Of a DNA stretch of 60,792 bases, positions 9,334 to 19,932 are shown one piece after another. Positions within the stretch are counted from its first letter, which is position 1. The number at the start of each line of letters is the position of its first letter. The notes below the pieces were generated by a model. It made no database searches. It worked only from the letters and a program-made list of their open reading frames with translations, and was not told the DNA's origin. The DNA is taken from the NCBI RefSeq assembly GCF_001424185.1, contig NZ_LMOM01000015.1, positions 1-60,792 on the forward strand, read 5' to 3'. The position numbers were made by a program, and so were the translations under genes. This DNA is from Deinococcus sp. Leaf326 (GTDB taxonomy: Bacteria > Deinococcota > Deinococci > Deinococcales > Deinococcaceae).

Positions 9334-10017
9334 TCAGCATCTCAAGAAAGGCTGAAGAGGAGAAGGCCAGGCATCTTCCTCCTCCGGACACCTCAGTACA
9401 ACCCCCATCGGGTTGACGACCTTGCCCTCCACCATTACGCGGAAGTCCAGATGCGGCCCCGTGCTGTTGCCTGTGCTGCCCACCCGGCCGATCACCTGAC
9501 CCGTTTCTACGACTTGACCCACCTGTAAGAGGTTGGCGCTGTTGTGGCTGTAGCGTGTTTCCATCCCGTCTCCGTGGTCCAGCAAGATCGTCCAGCCCCA
9601 TCCGGTCCGCGCGTCATACCGTGATTCCGTCACACGCCCTGCCCGGGCTGCCAGGATCACCGTACCCGTCGGGGCCGCCAGGTCCAGGCCCAGGTGCGCG
9701 GGAGAGTATGGACTGGTCAATCGGCCCTGCACGGGCAGCACGGCCGTCACGCGAATCCCAGCAGGACGGATCGTGGCTCCACCGGCAGTGGTCGCCGGAC
9801 GGCTCGTCCCCGACCGCGCAGGCAGTTGCAGCACCTGTCCCACTTTCAGAGCCAACTGCGGATTGACCCCCTTATTCGCCGCCAGGAAGGTCTCCAGGCT
9901 CACGCCCTGTTTGCGGGCAAGGCCGTACAGCGTATCGCCCGGCTTGACGGTCACCGTCGCAGCACTGGAGAGGCTTAGGGCAGCGAGGCCCAGACTGAGA
10001 AGCAAAAAACGCCACAT
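9334..10017 (-). CDS. Secreted LysM-M23 metallopeptidase
   Basis: About 227 residues: signal peptide, one LysM domain (about 22-68: VKPGDTLYGLARKQG...GQVLQLP) for peptidoglycan binding, then an M23 (lysostaphin-type) domain with H-x3-D (HLGLD), SHNS and the HLDF zinc site. It would cut peptide cross-links in the cell wall. I favour ATG 10017 because a TACGGT -10 box ends seven bases before it (leaderless); GTG 10026 is also in frame. The CTTTACA-type repeat lies at 10040-10057. It is a close paralogue of the gene at 22291. Confidence 0.9.
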   Translation of the reverse strand: MWRFLLLSLGLAALSLSSAATVTVKPGDTLYGLARKQGVSLETFLAANKGVNPQLALKVGQVLQLPARSGTSRPATTAGGATIRPAGIRVTAVLPVQGRLTSPYSPAHLGLDLAAPTGTVILAARAGRVTESRYDARTGWGWTILLDHGDGMETRYSHNSANLLQVGQVVETGQVIGRVGSTGNSTGPHLDFRVMVEGKVVNPMGVVLRCPEEEDAWPSPLQPFLRC

Positions 10018-10039
10018 CAGCCGCACCGTAGCAACGGTT

Positions 10040-10057
10040 TATAAAGTTTCTGTAAAT
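10040..10057 (-). promoter_or_regulatory. ATTTACA/CTTTATA direct repeat before M23 gene
   Basis: Minus-strand heptamers ATTTACA and CTTTATA spaced 11 bp, followed by TACGGT and a leaderless start. Slightly degenerate member of the response-regulator box family. Confidence 0.6.
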
Positions 10058-10274
10058 CTCCAGTGCTCGCGTAGATGGGGAGAGCAAGCACAAGAAGGTC
10101 GCCAAGGCCCCGCCCTGCGGTTCACGTCCATTGTCCCGTCAGACCTTCCCCTACCACGGGCAGTGCTGCGTGCAGGAACGCCTTTAGGGTGTGGTGCCGT
10201 GACAGACCAGGGTGGAGCGCCCTTCACGCCGTCCCGACGCCTGAAGACGGTGGGGATCATATCTATGCGCAACA

Positions 10275-10309
10275 CGATGCCGCCAGCACGCAGTCGGCTG
10301 GCGGCATCG
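10275..10309 (-). terminator. Hairpin downstream of the 10321 gene
   Basis: A perfect 13-bp stem (CGATGCCGCCAGC and its complement) with a 9-base loop right after the stop of the minus-strand gene ending at 10321. No T run. The 170 bases between this hairpin and the M23 promoter hold nothing recognisable. Confidence 0.6.
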
Positions 10310-10320
10310 TATTTAGGGGG

Positions 10321-10731
10321 TTATGCAGGACTCAGGGCATGCACGATGTCAGTCAGCACTTCCTCGGCTTTCTCGTAGCCTGGGCGAAGGTAAACCATGC
10401 CGAATGTCGTCCAGTCCTGTACGGCCGCAACCTCCTGATCGTTCTCACGTAGCTTCAGGTGCGGGTACAACCCGTACTCGACGTAGCAGTGGTACTGATC
10501 GGCGACGGCTTCCAGGGCGCGGGTATTCTCGTCGGTCCAGGTCAGTACGAACGGCAGGGCGAAGCAAGGCTTGCCGCACGACCCCCCCATCCCGACCAGG
10601 GGGAGACCAGCCACGGTAGGGGTTTCCTCTCGCAGGCGGGTGCGCTCCAGGAACGCGAGGCGGTCAAGGGCAACATCACGGCTGGGGAGCTTCTGCGCGG
10701 CGATCCAGGGACCAACAGTCAATTTAGGCAT
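10321..10731 (-). CDS. Unknown protein in copA operon
   Basis: 136 residues, not recognised. It has no signal peptide or membrane segment, mixed alpha/beta character, and a small GGSCGKPC cluster that could bind a metal. It begins 36 bases after the copA stop with its own AGGAGA Shine-Dalgarno and is followed by a hairpin, so it looks like the last gene of a copA transcript. A role in copper handling is inferred from position only. Confidence 0.75.
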   Translation of the reverse strand: MPKLTVGPWIAAQKLPSRDVALDRLAFLERTRLREETPTVAGLPLVGMGGSCGKPCFALPFVLTWTDENTRALEAVADQYHCYVEYGLYPHLKLRENDQEVAAVQDWTTFGMVYLRPGYEKAEEVLTDIVHALSPA

Positions 10732-10767
10732 GTGTACTCTCCTATTTGAAGAAGGGGGACGGGGGGG

Positions 10768-13284
<2,517 letters not shown>

Positions 13285-13292
13285 AAGTTCTC

Positions 13293-13317
13293 CTATCCCC
13301 CCCTAGGGGGTCCGATA
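13293..13317 (-). promoter_or_regulatory. CsoR-type operator at copA
   Basis: A seven-C tract meeting CTAGGGGG, with GATATA beside it, the pseudo-palindromic pattern typical of CsoR operators. It lies between a TATGCT -10 candidate (minus strand, about 13323-13328) and the copA Shine-Dalgarno. Confidence 0.7.
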
Positions 13318-13403
13318 TACGTCAGCATAGACCCCGGGGGAGAGGAAACGCAAGATGCGGGATGAAAAGGGTCGTCATACTGGCGTTAGCTTCCTCGTCA
13401 TCC

Positions 13404-13430
13404 TTGACACCCCAGGGGGGAGGGTATAGC
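13404..13430 (+). promoter_or_regulatory. copZ-csoR promoter with embedded CsoR operator
   Basis: TTGACA (13404) and TATAGC (13425) enclose ACCCCAGGGGGGAGGG, so a CsoR tetramer would sit between -35 and -10. The spacer is short (15 bp). Confidence 0.7.
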
Positions 13431-13450
13431 CTGAGGACAGGAGGAAGACC

Positions 13451-13660
13451 ATGAACCAGATTGAACTGACCATTAGCGGTATGACCTGTAGCCACTGCCA
13501 GAGCGGCGTCACGAATGCCCTGAAAAGCGTGCCTGGCGTCACCGATGCCCAGGTAGACCTCAAGACGGGCAAGGCTGTCGTGCAGGGCAGCGCCGATGCA
13601 CAGCACCTGATCTCTGCAGTCCAGGACGAAGGGTACGGCGCAGCGGTAGCTCAGCTGTAA
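13451..13660 (+). CDS. copZ: Copper chaperone CopZ
   Basis: A 69-residue single HMA domain with the MTCSHC Cu(I) site at about residue 11, ferredoxin-like fold, full family length. Strong Shine-Dalgarno AGGAGG. It hands Cu(I) to CopA. Its stop overlaps the csoR start (TAATG), so the two are co-translated. Confidence 0.95.
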   Translation: MNQIELTISGMTCSHCQSGVTNALKSVPGVTDAQVDLKTGKAVVQGSADAQHLISAVQDEGYGAAVAQL

Positions 13661-14001
13661 TGTCGAAGACGACCGTCGCCTCGCCAGCGTCTCCCCCCCT
13701 CGAGGGTGAGCACTGTCATACGGGCCAGCACCTCTGCATGCCCGAAGACAGCCGGAAGCGTGCCGCGCGGCGTCTGGCCATCGCCCGAGGGCATCTGGAG
13801 AGCATCCGCCGCTCGCTCGACGATCCCGATGTCTACTGCGTAGATGTGCTGCGCCAGATCAAAGCGGTGCAGGGTGCCCTGGACGGAGCAGCCAGTGTGG
13901 TCCTTCGGGGACACCTCGAGGCGCATGTGGCGACCGCCGCCACCCGGGGCGACGGGCAGGACCTGGTGGAAGAGTTGATGGACGTCTTCAAGTACGTCTG
14001 A
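13660..14001 (+). CDS. csoR: CsoR-family copper-sensing repressor
   Basis: A 113-residue all-helical DUF156 repressor. The Cu(I) ligands can be placed: Cys in VYCVDVLRQI, His in RGHLEAH and, at the position that is Cys in most CsoRs, a second His of the same HLEAH motif. That C-H-H set is known from Thermus thermophilus CsoR, supporting a Deinococcus-Thermus origin. The N-terminal extension (about 25 residues) contains additional His and Cys. It would release the two operators flanking copA and copZ when copper binds. Confidence 0.92.
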   Translation: MSKTTVASPASPPLEGEHCHTGQHLCMPEDSRKRAARRLAIARGHLESIRRSLDDPDVYCVDVLRQIKAVQGALDGAASVVLRGHLEAHVATAATRGDGQDLVEELMDVFKYV

Positions 14002-14294
14002 GCAGGGGGAGTCTCGCCGAGAAGGGGGGCTCCCTTCAATGCCCCTGGGATAAGTGGTGCGGCTCGCTCCCCCTAGACCGGCATTGATGTGGGGTGCGGG
14101 CGGGTCGCCCTAAGGCACAGGGCCGCGCAGCGATGGGGAGAAACCCGCCCCGATCCCCAGCTTCCCTGTCCCTCTTCTCACTGGCCCGGACCATGTCCGT
14201 CACGCTCCGTGCGGGACGGGCCCAGGTTCGTCTTCAGGGTCTTGAGGGATGAACCCCGCTCGGCAGGGTGCAGACCTGTCCATGAGTCGGTGGG

Positions 14295-14330
14295 CCAGCA
14301 GCGCCGCACATGCTTGTGCGGCGCTGCTGG
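14295..14330 (-). terminator. Terminator hairpin of the 14343 M23 gene
   Basis: A perfect 15-bp GC-rich stem (CCAGCAGCGCCGCAC and complement) with a 6-base loop, starting 13 bases after the stop codon at 14343. About 290 bases between csoR and this stem show no gene. Confidence 0.75.
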
Positions 14331-14342
14331 TGCCTGGCCCGT

Positions 14343-15413
14343 CTATTTTGGCCAGAGACGGTTGATCCACCCAGCGGGGTCCGTACCCTCACCGCGCACC
14401 CGCATTTCCAGATGCAGGTGTGGGCCGGTGCTCAGTCCGGTGCTCCCCACCTCCCCGATCTTGTCGCCGCGTTTCACCTGTTGGCCGACCTTCACCATGA
14501 TCTGGCGTTGGTGAAAGTACAGGCTGGTCAGGCCTGCGCCATGGTCAATGATGACCAGGCCGCCGCGCACCGTGTACATGCCGGCCATCACCACCGTGCC
14601 GTCATTGACGGCACTGACCGTGGTGCCGGCTGGGGCGCGGTAGTCGGTGCCGTAGTGGTACTGCACGGGCCCGCCGGCTGTGTACGTGCGCGGCTGCCCG
14701 AAGGCGCTGCTCTGGGCGCGAACCTTGACTGCGTCCTGAAAGGGCCGGGTCCAGATGGGTGGGGACCGCAGGGCGTACGCGCGTTCCACGGCCGCGTCCT
14801 CCGCAGCGCGCGCAGGATCCTGGAGTTTGCTGCTGATGCTGGGCGGGAGGTTCAAGCGTTGGACAGGCTGGGACAGGCGGGTCACGGGGAGGGTACGGCG
14901 CAGCACCTGTCCGTCCAGCTCGATCTCGTAGACCAGGGGCGTGGTTTTTCCCAGGAGGACCCGTCCCAGCACCAGGAGGGTTCCGTTCCCCGCAGGGACG
15001 GGCGTAAGGGCTTCGGCGGGCATGCGGACGTTCTCGCCCACTTCACTGGGAAAGCGCACGCGGACCTCTGCGGCACGTGGACCTGTAAAGCGCAGTGCGA
15101 ACGCTTCTCCCATGCGCAGGGTGGGCGGTGCGGTGACGTTGACGCCTGGGAGGGCCGGTATGGAGGGAAGCGGCGCAGGCGAAGTGGGCGCAGCAGCGGA
15201 CGCCCCCGGCTCCCCTGGAAGACGCAGGGTCTGTCCGACCTCTAGGGTGGTGGTGGTCAGGCTGTTGAGCCGCATGAGTTCTGCCACGGTCGTGCCGGAG
15301 GTCCGCGCGAGGCTGAAGAGGGTGTCGCCCGTTTTCACGGTGTACGCGCCAGCCACGTTGGTGAGCAGGGCGGCGGTGAGGAGCAAGGTGCGGTGCAGCG
15401 GCGTTAGGGTCAT
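14343..15413 (-). CDS. Secreted LysM-M23 peptidase (large form)
   Basis: About 356 residues: signal peptide, LysM domain (about 25-70, VKTGDTLFSLARTSG), a central beta-rich region of about 140 residues resembling the extra domain of long M23 proteins, and a C-terminal M23 domain (HYGTD, IIDHGAGLTSLYFHQ, STGPHLHLEMRV). Full zinc site present, so probably an active endopeptidase of cross-linked peptidoglycan. An in-frame ATG at 15431 overlaps the upstream hydrolase stop (TAATG) and is an alternative start; ATG 15413 with GAGG gives the better signal peptide. Co-transcribed with the hydrolase. Confidence 0.88.
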   Translation of the reverse strand: MTLTPLHRTLLLTAALLTNVAGAYTVKTGDTLFSLARTSGTTVAELMRLNSLTTTTLEVGQTLRLPGEPGASAAAPTSPAPLPSIPALPGVNVTAPPTLRMGEAFALRFTGPRAAEVRVRFPSEVGENVRMPAEALTPVPAGNGTLLVLGRVLLGKTTPLVYEIELDGQVLRRTLPVTRLSQPVQRLNLPPSISSKLQDPARAAEDAAVERAYALRSPPIWTRPFQDAVKVRAQSSAFGQPRTYTAGGPVQYHYGTDYRAPAGTTVSAVNDGTVVMAGMYTVRGGLVIIDHGAGLTSLYFHQRQIMVKVGQQVKRGDKIGEVGSTGLSTGPHLHLEMRVRGEGTDPAGWINRLWPK

Positions 15414-15430
15414 AGGGGCCTCATCGGGCA

Positions 15431-16375
15431 TTACAGATTCTTTTTGAAGAACGCCACGGAACGCTCGAGGGCGGTCTTCAGGTTGCGGCTGAGATCGTGG
15501 TTGTCATTGGTGTACGTGTAGAAGGTCACGGGTTGCCCAGCGGCCTTGAGCCCATTGGCGAGTGCCTGCGAGAGGCTATAGGGCACGTGCGTGTCCCCGG
15601 TGGCGTGGTGCAGCTGAAGGGGGCGGCCTCTGAGGTCGGCCAGGGAGGCGTTCGGGGAGATAGCCTGGTATGCAGCCGGGTTGCGCTCGGGGCGGCCGAG
15701 GTCGGCGAGCAGTTGGGCGCGCGAATCGTTCGGGTCGCTGCGGCCCCATTGAGGGAGCGCGTTGAAGAGCAGTTCGTAGGGGCCGACCACGCCGGCCCAG
15801 ATCACGCCGGCCTTGATGTCGGGGCTCACCACCATGGCCCGCAGGGTAATGTGGCCGCCCATGGAGTGGCCCCACATGCCTAGGCGCGCCCGGTTGACGC
15901 TGGGAAGGGTGTGGAGGGAGGACACGGCATTCAGGACATCGGTGGTGTATTCGGGTGACCAGTAGGAGGTGCCGGTCGGTCGGCCCTGGGAGCGGCCGTG
16001 TCCACGGTAGTCGGGCTTGAGGACCACGAAGCCCGCACGGGCGAAGGCGTCCACGTACGCGACGTAGCGCTCGGTGGTGCGGTACAGGTTGGGGGGGATA
16101 TAGCCGTGATTGAACACGATGGCGGGCCAGCCACCTTTGGGGGGTATACCGTTCGGGACGGTAAGGAGGGCGTGGATGCGCAGGCCGTCGGACTGGTAGG
16201 ACACGACGCGCCGGGTGTAGTTCACGCCGGGACTCAGGGTCTGCTGGGTGGTGAGGGTGCTGCCGGGGTACGTTCGGGCGCGCATGCGCTCGATGGACAG
16301 GGGATGATCGGTGCCCTGGGCGGCGGTCATCGGGCCGAGCAGGGCCAGCAGCAGGGCAGAGCGGATGTGAAGCAT
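15431..16375 (-). CDS. Secreted alpha/beta hydrolase (S9/acetyl-esterase-like)
   Basis: A 314-residue exported hydrolase: signal peptide (MLHIRSALLLALLGPMTAAQG), oxyanion-region HGYIPP, GxSxG nucleophile elbow GHSMGGH, and late Asp/His (HATGDTHVPYSLS, NDNHDLSR). The fold and DAP-like elbow suggest a dipeptidyl-peptidase or carboxylesterase on the cell surface. I chose ATG 16375 after GGAGG. Its promoter carries one arm of a large mirror-image CTTTACA operator (16428-16490). Confidence 0.88.
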   Translation of the reverse strand: MLHIRSALLLALLGPMTAAQGTDHPLSIERMRARTYPGSTLTTQQTLSPGVNYTRRVVSYQSDGLRIHALLTVPNGIPPKGGWPAIVFNHGYIPPNLYRTTERYVAYVDAFARAGFVVLKPDYRGHGRSQGRPTGTSYWSPEYTTDVLNAVSSLHTLPSVNRARLGMWGHSMGGHITLRAMVVSPDIKAGVIWAGVVGPYELLFNALPQWGRSDPNDSRAQLLADLGRPERNPAAYQAISPNASLADLRGRPLQLHHATGDTHVPYSLSQALANGLKAAGQPVTFYTYTNDNHDLSRNLKTALERSVAFFKKNL

Positions 16376-16427
16376 AGGGACCTCCGGGCAGAAGGGGTGG
16401 ACGTTGGCGTCGGCCCAAGGTAGGTGT

Positions 16428-16490
16428 GCCCTGTAAAGCTCGTGTAAAGCCAACGTTCCGGGTTTCGGCTTTACACGAGCTTTACAGGGC
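16428..16490. promoter_or_regulatory. Divergent mirror-image CTTTACA operators
   Basis: A 24-bp sequence containing two CTTTACA boxes 11 bp apart occurs on the plus strand at 16467-16490 and as its exact reverse complement at 16428-16451, separated by 15 bp. Each copy faces one of the divergent genes: minus-strand TACCTT -10 for the hydrolase, plus-strand TAAGTT for the small membrane gene. Confidence 0.8.
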
Positions 16491-16514
16491 TGACGTAAGT
16501 TCCGGGAGATCAAG

Positions 16515-16736
16515 GTGACGAACAAGAGAAGGACGGACCATACCGCCACTGACGCGGACCACACCTCACCTCCCCCGACTGGGATGCCCGGCTGGGTGAA
16601 GGGGTTCCTCTGGGTGGGGGTGGCGCTGTTGCTCCTGGTCCTGGTGCTGAAGGTGTTCGGGGGTGGACAGCATGGGCCGGGTCGGCACCTGCCGGCGGGG
16701 ACCGTGGTGTCTGGATTACTTCTGCGGGATAGATGA
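16515..16736 (+). CDS. Small single-span membrane protein
   Basis: 73 residues with a polar His-containing N-terminus, one hydrophobic segment (about 28-48) and a His/Gly-rich C-terminus. Not recognised. GTG start at 16515 after GGGAG. Overlaps the next gene by 4 bases. Under the right arm of the mirror-image operator, so probably part of the same stress regulon. Confidence 0.7.
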   Translation: MTNKRRTDHTATDADHTSPPPTGMPGWVKGFLWVGVALLLLVLVLKVFGGGQHGPGRHLPAGTVVSGLLLRDR

Positions 16737-17254
16737 TGGGGGGTCCAGGGTGGAGGAAGCTGGGATTGACTGTGCATGTGGCGGCCTCGGTGGGGTGGCT
16801 GGGTGCGGTGGTCGCGTATCTGGGTTTGGTGTGGGCGGGGTTGGACAGCAGTGACCCGCAGGCGGTGCGCTCGGCGTGGTGGGGGTTGGATCAGCTGACG
16901 CGGGTGCTGGCGCCGTTGAGTGTGGCCGCGCTGGTGAGTGGGGTGGTACAGGGACTCATCACGCCATGGGGGTTGGTCTGGCACTACTGGGTGATGGTCA
17001 AGCTCGTGCTCACGGCCATGGCGACCACCGTGCTGCTCTTGACCCTGCCGGAGGTGCGGGCCTGGGCGCAGTGGGCGGCCGGTGACCAAGTCCCCCCGGA
17101 TCTGCACGGGCAGATAGTGCATCCCGTTGCTGGCCTGGTGGTGCTGCTGGTGATTCTGGCGCTATCGGTGTACAAGCCGCGGGGCTTGACGCCATATGGG
17201 GGGCGACGACGAGAGGTGCGCCTCGCCCGGGTCGACGAGAGGAATAACCCATGA
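16733..17254 (+). CDS. Integral membrane protein, DUF2269/CopD-like
   Basis: 173 residues with four predicted membrane helices and an early HVAASVGWLGAVVAY segment. His residues in helix 1 and near HPVAGLVVLL resemble DUF2269/CopD-type small membrane proteins, a group sometimes tied to copper uptake or haem. The last 80 codons and the following 80 bases are present again as a decayed copy at 27.7-28.08 kb. Confidence 0.75.
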   Translation: MMGGPGWRKLGLTVHVAASVGWLGAVVAYLGLVWAGLDSSDPQAVRSAWWGLDQLTRVLAPLSVAALVSGVVQGLITPWGLVWHYWVMVKLVLTAMATTVLLLTLPEVRAWAQWAAGDQVPPDLHGQIVHPVAGLVVLLVILALSVYKPRGLTPYGGRRREVRLARVDERNNP

Positions 17255-17331
17255 TCTGACACTGATGCGTCAGCGTTGATCATGTCGAAGCAGCAAAACG
17301 CTTGACTCTGATTGGATAGTACATATAAGCT
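17016..17331 (+). repeat. Duplicated segment, intact copy
   Basis: From the third quarter of the membrane gene through the downstream promoter (ending TAGTACATATAAG) this sequence is recognisable at about 27700-28078 in a diverged form. Similarity stops sharply at 17331 and 28078. Confidence 0.8.
17302..17329 (+). promoter_or_regulatory. Promoter of the 17344 gene
   Basis: TTGACT (17302) and TATAAG (17324) with a 16-bp spacer, 14 bases before ATG 17344. The same promoter is retained in the second copy near 28050-28076. Confidence 0.6.
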
Positions 17332-17343
17332 GAGTTAGAAGAT

Positions 17344-18051
17344 ATGCTTTTCCAGCCGAAGAATGATCATCTGCTCTTCGCCTATTTTGGAATCAGCCTG
17401 CAGACCAGGAAGCGCTCTGTACAGAGTGAATTGAGAGCTACGTTGGCGCTGCGTAAACGCGTGGGACGCATTCTCGGTGGCACCACCAACTCCGCAGATA
17501 AGGATGTGCTCTTCCGAATTGCGGGCGACGAGCGCTATCCAGATATTGCTTCCATTCCTGACTTTGATACCAATCCCCGGTGGGCTATTTACCGAGTGGA
17601 TTGCTTGAGTATGCGGAATAATCTAGTTCTGGAGCTGCGGCGCCACCTTGCCTATCTTGATCCGGAAACAGGGGAGTGGGATGCCCTTACTCATTTCTGG
17701 CAACGGGCATCACATGACTTGTACGGTCGACAGCAACCCTCTGATTCGGCCTACGCAGGCTATTACGCAGAGTGGCAGCAGCTTGTTCCAGCAGAGCGAA
17801 GGGCAGATCTCATTGCATTCAATATTGTTCCACTTAGCCGCGTGTTGGGAATAGATGAGGAGGGGGATATTGGACATCCTCTCCCTATACTCTACATAGA
17901 GTCTACTCCAAACGGTAAGATTCTTGATCCAACCAAGGAGATTTATAGTATCGAACATACTTTATTTTACGGCCATACGGCTGATTATATTCCAAGCAAA
18001 GAGAAACGCGTAAAATTCTTTGAAGAGAATAGATTAGAAGAAAAAAAGTAA
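17344..18051 (+). CDS. Unknown low-GC protein
   Basis: 235 residues, not recognised. Soluble, aromatic and Arg-rich N-terminal half, no signal peptide. Codon use is clearly lower in GC than all neighbours, especially in the last 150 bases, indicating recent transfer. It lies exactly between the end of the duplicated segment and a truncated arsB stub, so it probably arrived with the insertion that removed most of arsB. Possibly a defence or abortive-infection type protein, but I see no defining motif. Confidence 0.65.
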   Translation: MLFQPKNDHLLFAYFGISLQTRKRSVQSELRATLALRKRVGRILGGTTNSADKDVLFRIAGDERYPDIASIPDFDTNPRWAIYRVDCLSMRNNLVLELRRHLAYLDPETGEWDALTHFWQRASHDLYGRQQPSDSAYAGYYAEWQQLVPAERRADLIAFNIVPLSRVLGIDEEGDIGHPLPILYIESTPNGKILDPTKEIYSIEHTLFYGHTADYIPSKEKRVKFFEENRLEEKK

Positions 18052-18076
18052 AGTATCAGCAATAAAAAGTAATTGA

Positions 18077-18167
18077 TGTCTAGATCTTCCGGCTGCCATT
18101 TCAGCCTGGGCTGCCAGATGATGAGCACGAGGGTCAGGAGGAAGATCAGTGCAGCGAGCAGCGTGAC
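18077..18167 (-). pseudogene. arsB: arsB arsenite-efflux stub
   Basis: Immediately after the arsC stop, the minus strand reads TLLAALIFLLTLVLIIWQPR and then breaks down. This is the first membrane helix of an ArsB-type arsenite transporter. The start codon itself has been lost and everything after about 25 codons is missing, so arsenite efflux by this operon is gone. Confidence 0.7.
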
Positions 18168-18629
<462 letters not shown>

Positions 18630-18638
18630 GCGCGCAAG

Positions 18639-18959
18639 CTAACACACCGATTTAGATTGATGTGTCAGGGGTGGGAGCTCGGGGAAAAGATCAAGTAGCA
18701 ATTGACCCCCGAGGCGGAAGAAGGGCTCCCGGCTCAGGGCGTAATACATGTTCTTGCCGCGCTGCTCGGACGTCACCAGACCCGCTTCTTTAAGGATATT
18801 GAGGTGGTAGGAAACCTTTGACTGGGGCAGATTTAGGAGGGCTTCTAGGTCGCAGACGCAGTGCTCGCCCTGAGCGAGATGGCGGACGAGGTCGTAGCGC
18901 GTGTCTTGCGCGAGCGCCTTGAGCTGGTCGAGGACGGAGGGCGCGGTCAGCGTGATCAC
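18639..18959 (-). CDS. arsR: ArsR arsenite-responsive repressor
   Basis: 106-residue winged-helix SmtB/ArsR repressor. The metalloid site is the GEHCVCDLE element at the start of the recognition region. GTG start at 18959. Upstream is a CTAGTCTAG palindrome near 18963-18972 that may be its operator. First gene of arsR-arsC-arsB'. Confidence 0.9.
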   Translation of the reverse strand: MITLTAPSVLDQLKALAQDTRYDLVRHLAQGEHCVCDLEALLNLPQSKVSYHLNILKEAGLVTSEQRGKNMYYALSREPFFRLGGQLLLDLFPELPPLTHQSKSVC

Positions 18960-19137
18960 CCATCTAGTCTAGTCGTTACCTTCTATCTGTGCGCCTGACT
19001 GTGCGCCCGATGAGCTCGGACACGGATCAATTTTTTAGTTTGCTGATCTCCATTCAGAAGGACCGCATCATGAGGAACTCTTTCGCTGATACGGCTCCAC
19101 ACACGAGCTCCTGGCAATCTCAACTGGGTCCACGACC

Positions 19138-19566
19138 CTAATTCCCACTGACTGTAATGAGGGTATTCGGGCCATCCGGCACTGCGGTGTAATACAGTTC
19201 TGCCGGCGCTACGCGGCCCATGAAGACCGAGTAATGCTGTGGTCCACTGGTTTCATCTTCCAGCAGGACGTACCCGGCGCGCTTGAGCGGCCCCATCAAT
19301 ACCTGAGGTTGCCACCCCAGGGCCACATACTGCTCTACGCGAGACAGCCCATCCTGCACTTCCTGCCGGTATGTCCTAGATGTGGGGCAGCGCGGCTCCA
19401 ACCCTTCCGGCAAGGGCATGAGCCCATTCCAGAGCGTGCCCGGCTGCCGGATGCAATACAGCACGTCCGGCATAGGCCGCCAGGTCAAGGCGGCTATGCC
19501 CAACCCCAGCACCAAAGCGACCACACTCCAGACCCGCCACTTACTCCCGAGCATGGTCAAGGGCAT
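19138..19566 (-). CDS. Unknown membrane-anchored protein
   Basis: 142 residues with one N-terminal membrane segment and an extracytoplasmic domain containing two Cys (VLYCIRQPG, EPRCPTS). Not recognised. It overlaps the end of the CadC-like gene by 26 bases and is the last gene of the cadmium-type cluster. Confidence 0.7.
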   Translation of the reverse strand: MPLTMLGSKWRVWSVVALVLGLGIAALTWRPMPDVLYCIRQPGTLWNGLMPLPEGLEPRCPTSRTYRQEVQDGLSRVEQYVALGWQPQVLMGPLKRAGYVLLEDETSGPQHYSVFMGRVAPAELYYTAVPDGPNTLITVSGN

Positions 19567-19903
19567 TGGCGATCAACGTCGTCACATGCTGATCCAGCAA
19601 CCGGTAATACACGGCCCGGCCCTCCTTCCGTGAGGTGACGACCCGGCCTGTTCGCAGCAAGCGCAACTGGTGACTGGTGGCGCTCTCGCTCAGCCGAATC
19701 ACGGCCGCCAGGTCGCACACGCAGAGTTCACCTTGGGTCAGAGCGCTCAGGATCTTCAGCCGATGGGCATCCCCCATGAGTTTCAGTAGGATCGTCGCGC
19801 GCGCAACGGAGGTCTCGTCCGGCAGGGCCGCCCGTGCTGCAGCGACCGCCTGCGGATGGACGCACCTCGTCTCACAGGTATCCTCAGCGCAAACGGCGGC
19901 CAT
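19541..19903 (-). CDS. CadC/CmtR-like ArsR-family metal repressor
   Basis: About 120 residues. The N-terminal arm has the Cys cluster typical of CadC (CAEDTCETRC), and the alpha-3 site reads GELCVCDLAAVI, so a soft-metal sensor for Cd, Pb or Zn. ATG 19903 (MAAVCAED) is preferred to a start 33 codons earlier. The three AT-rich palindromes at 22215, 22921 and 27631 fit the 12-2-12 operator style of this family and are its likely targets. Confidence 0.88.
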   Translation of the reverse strand: MAAVCAEDTCETRCVHPQAVAAARAALPDETSVARATILLKLMGDAHRLKILSALTQGELCVCDLAAVIRLSESATSHQLRLLRTGRVVTSRKEGRAVYYRLLDQHVTTLIANALDHARE

Positions 19904-19932
19904 CCCCGCATTGTATCGAGTGATCCCTACCG

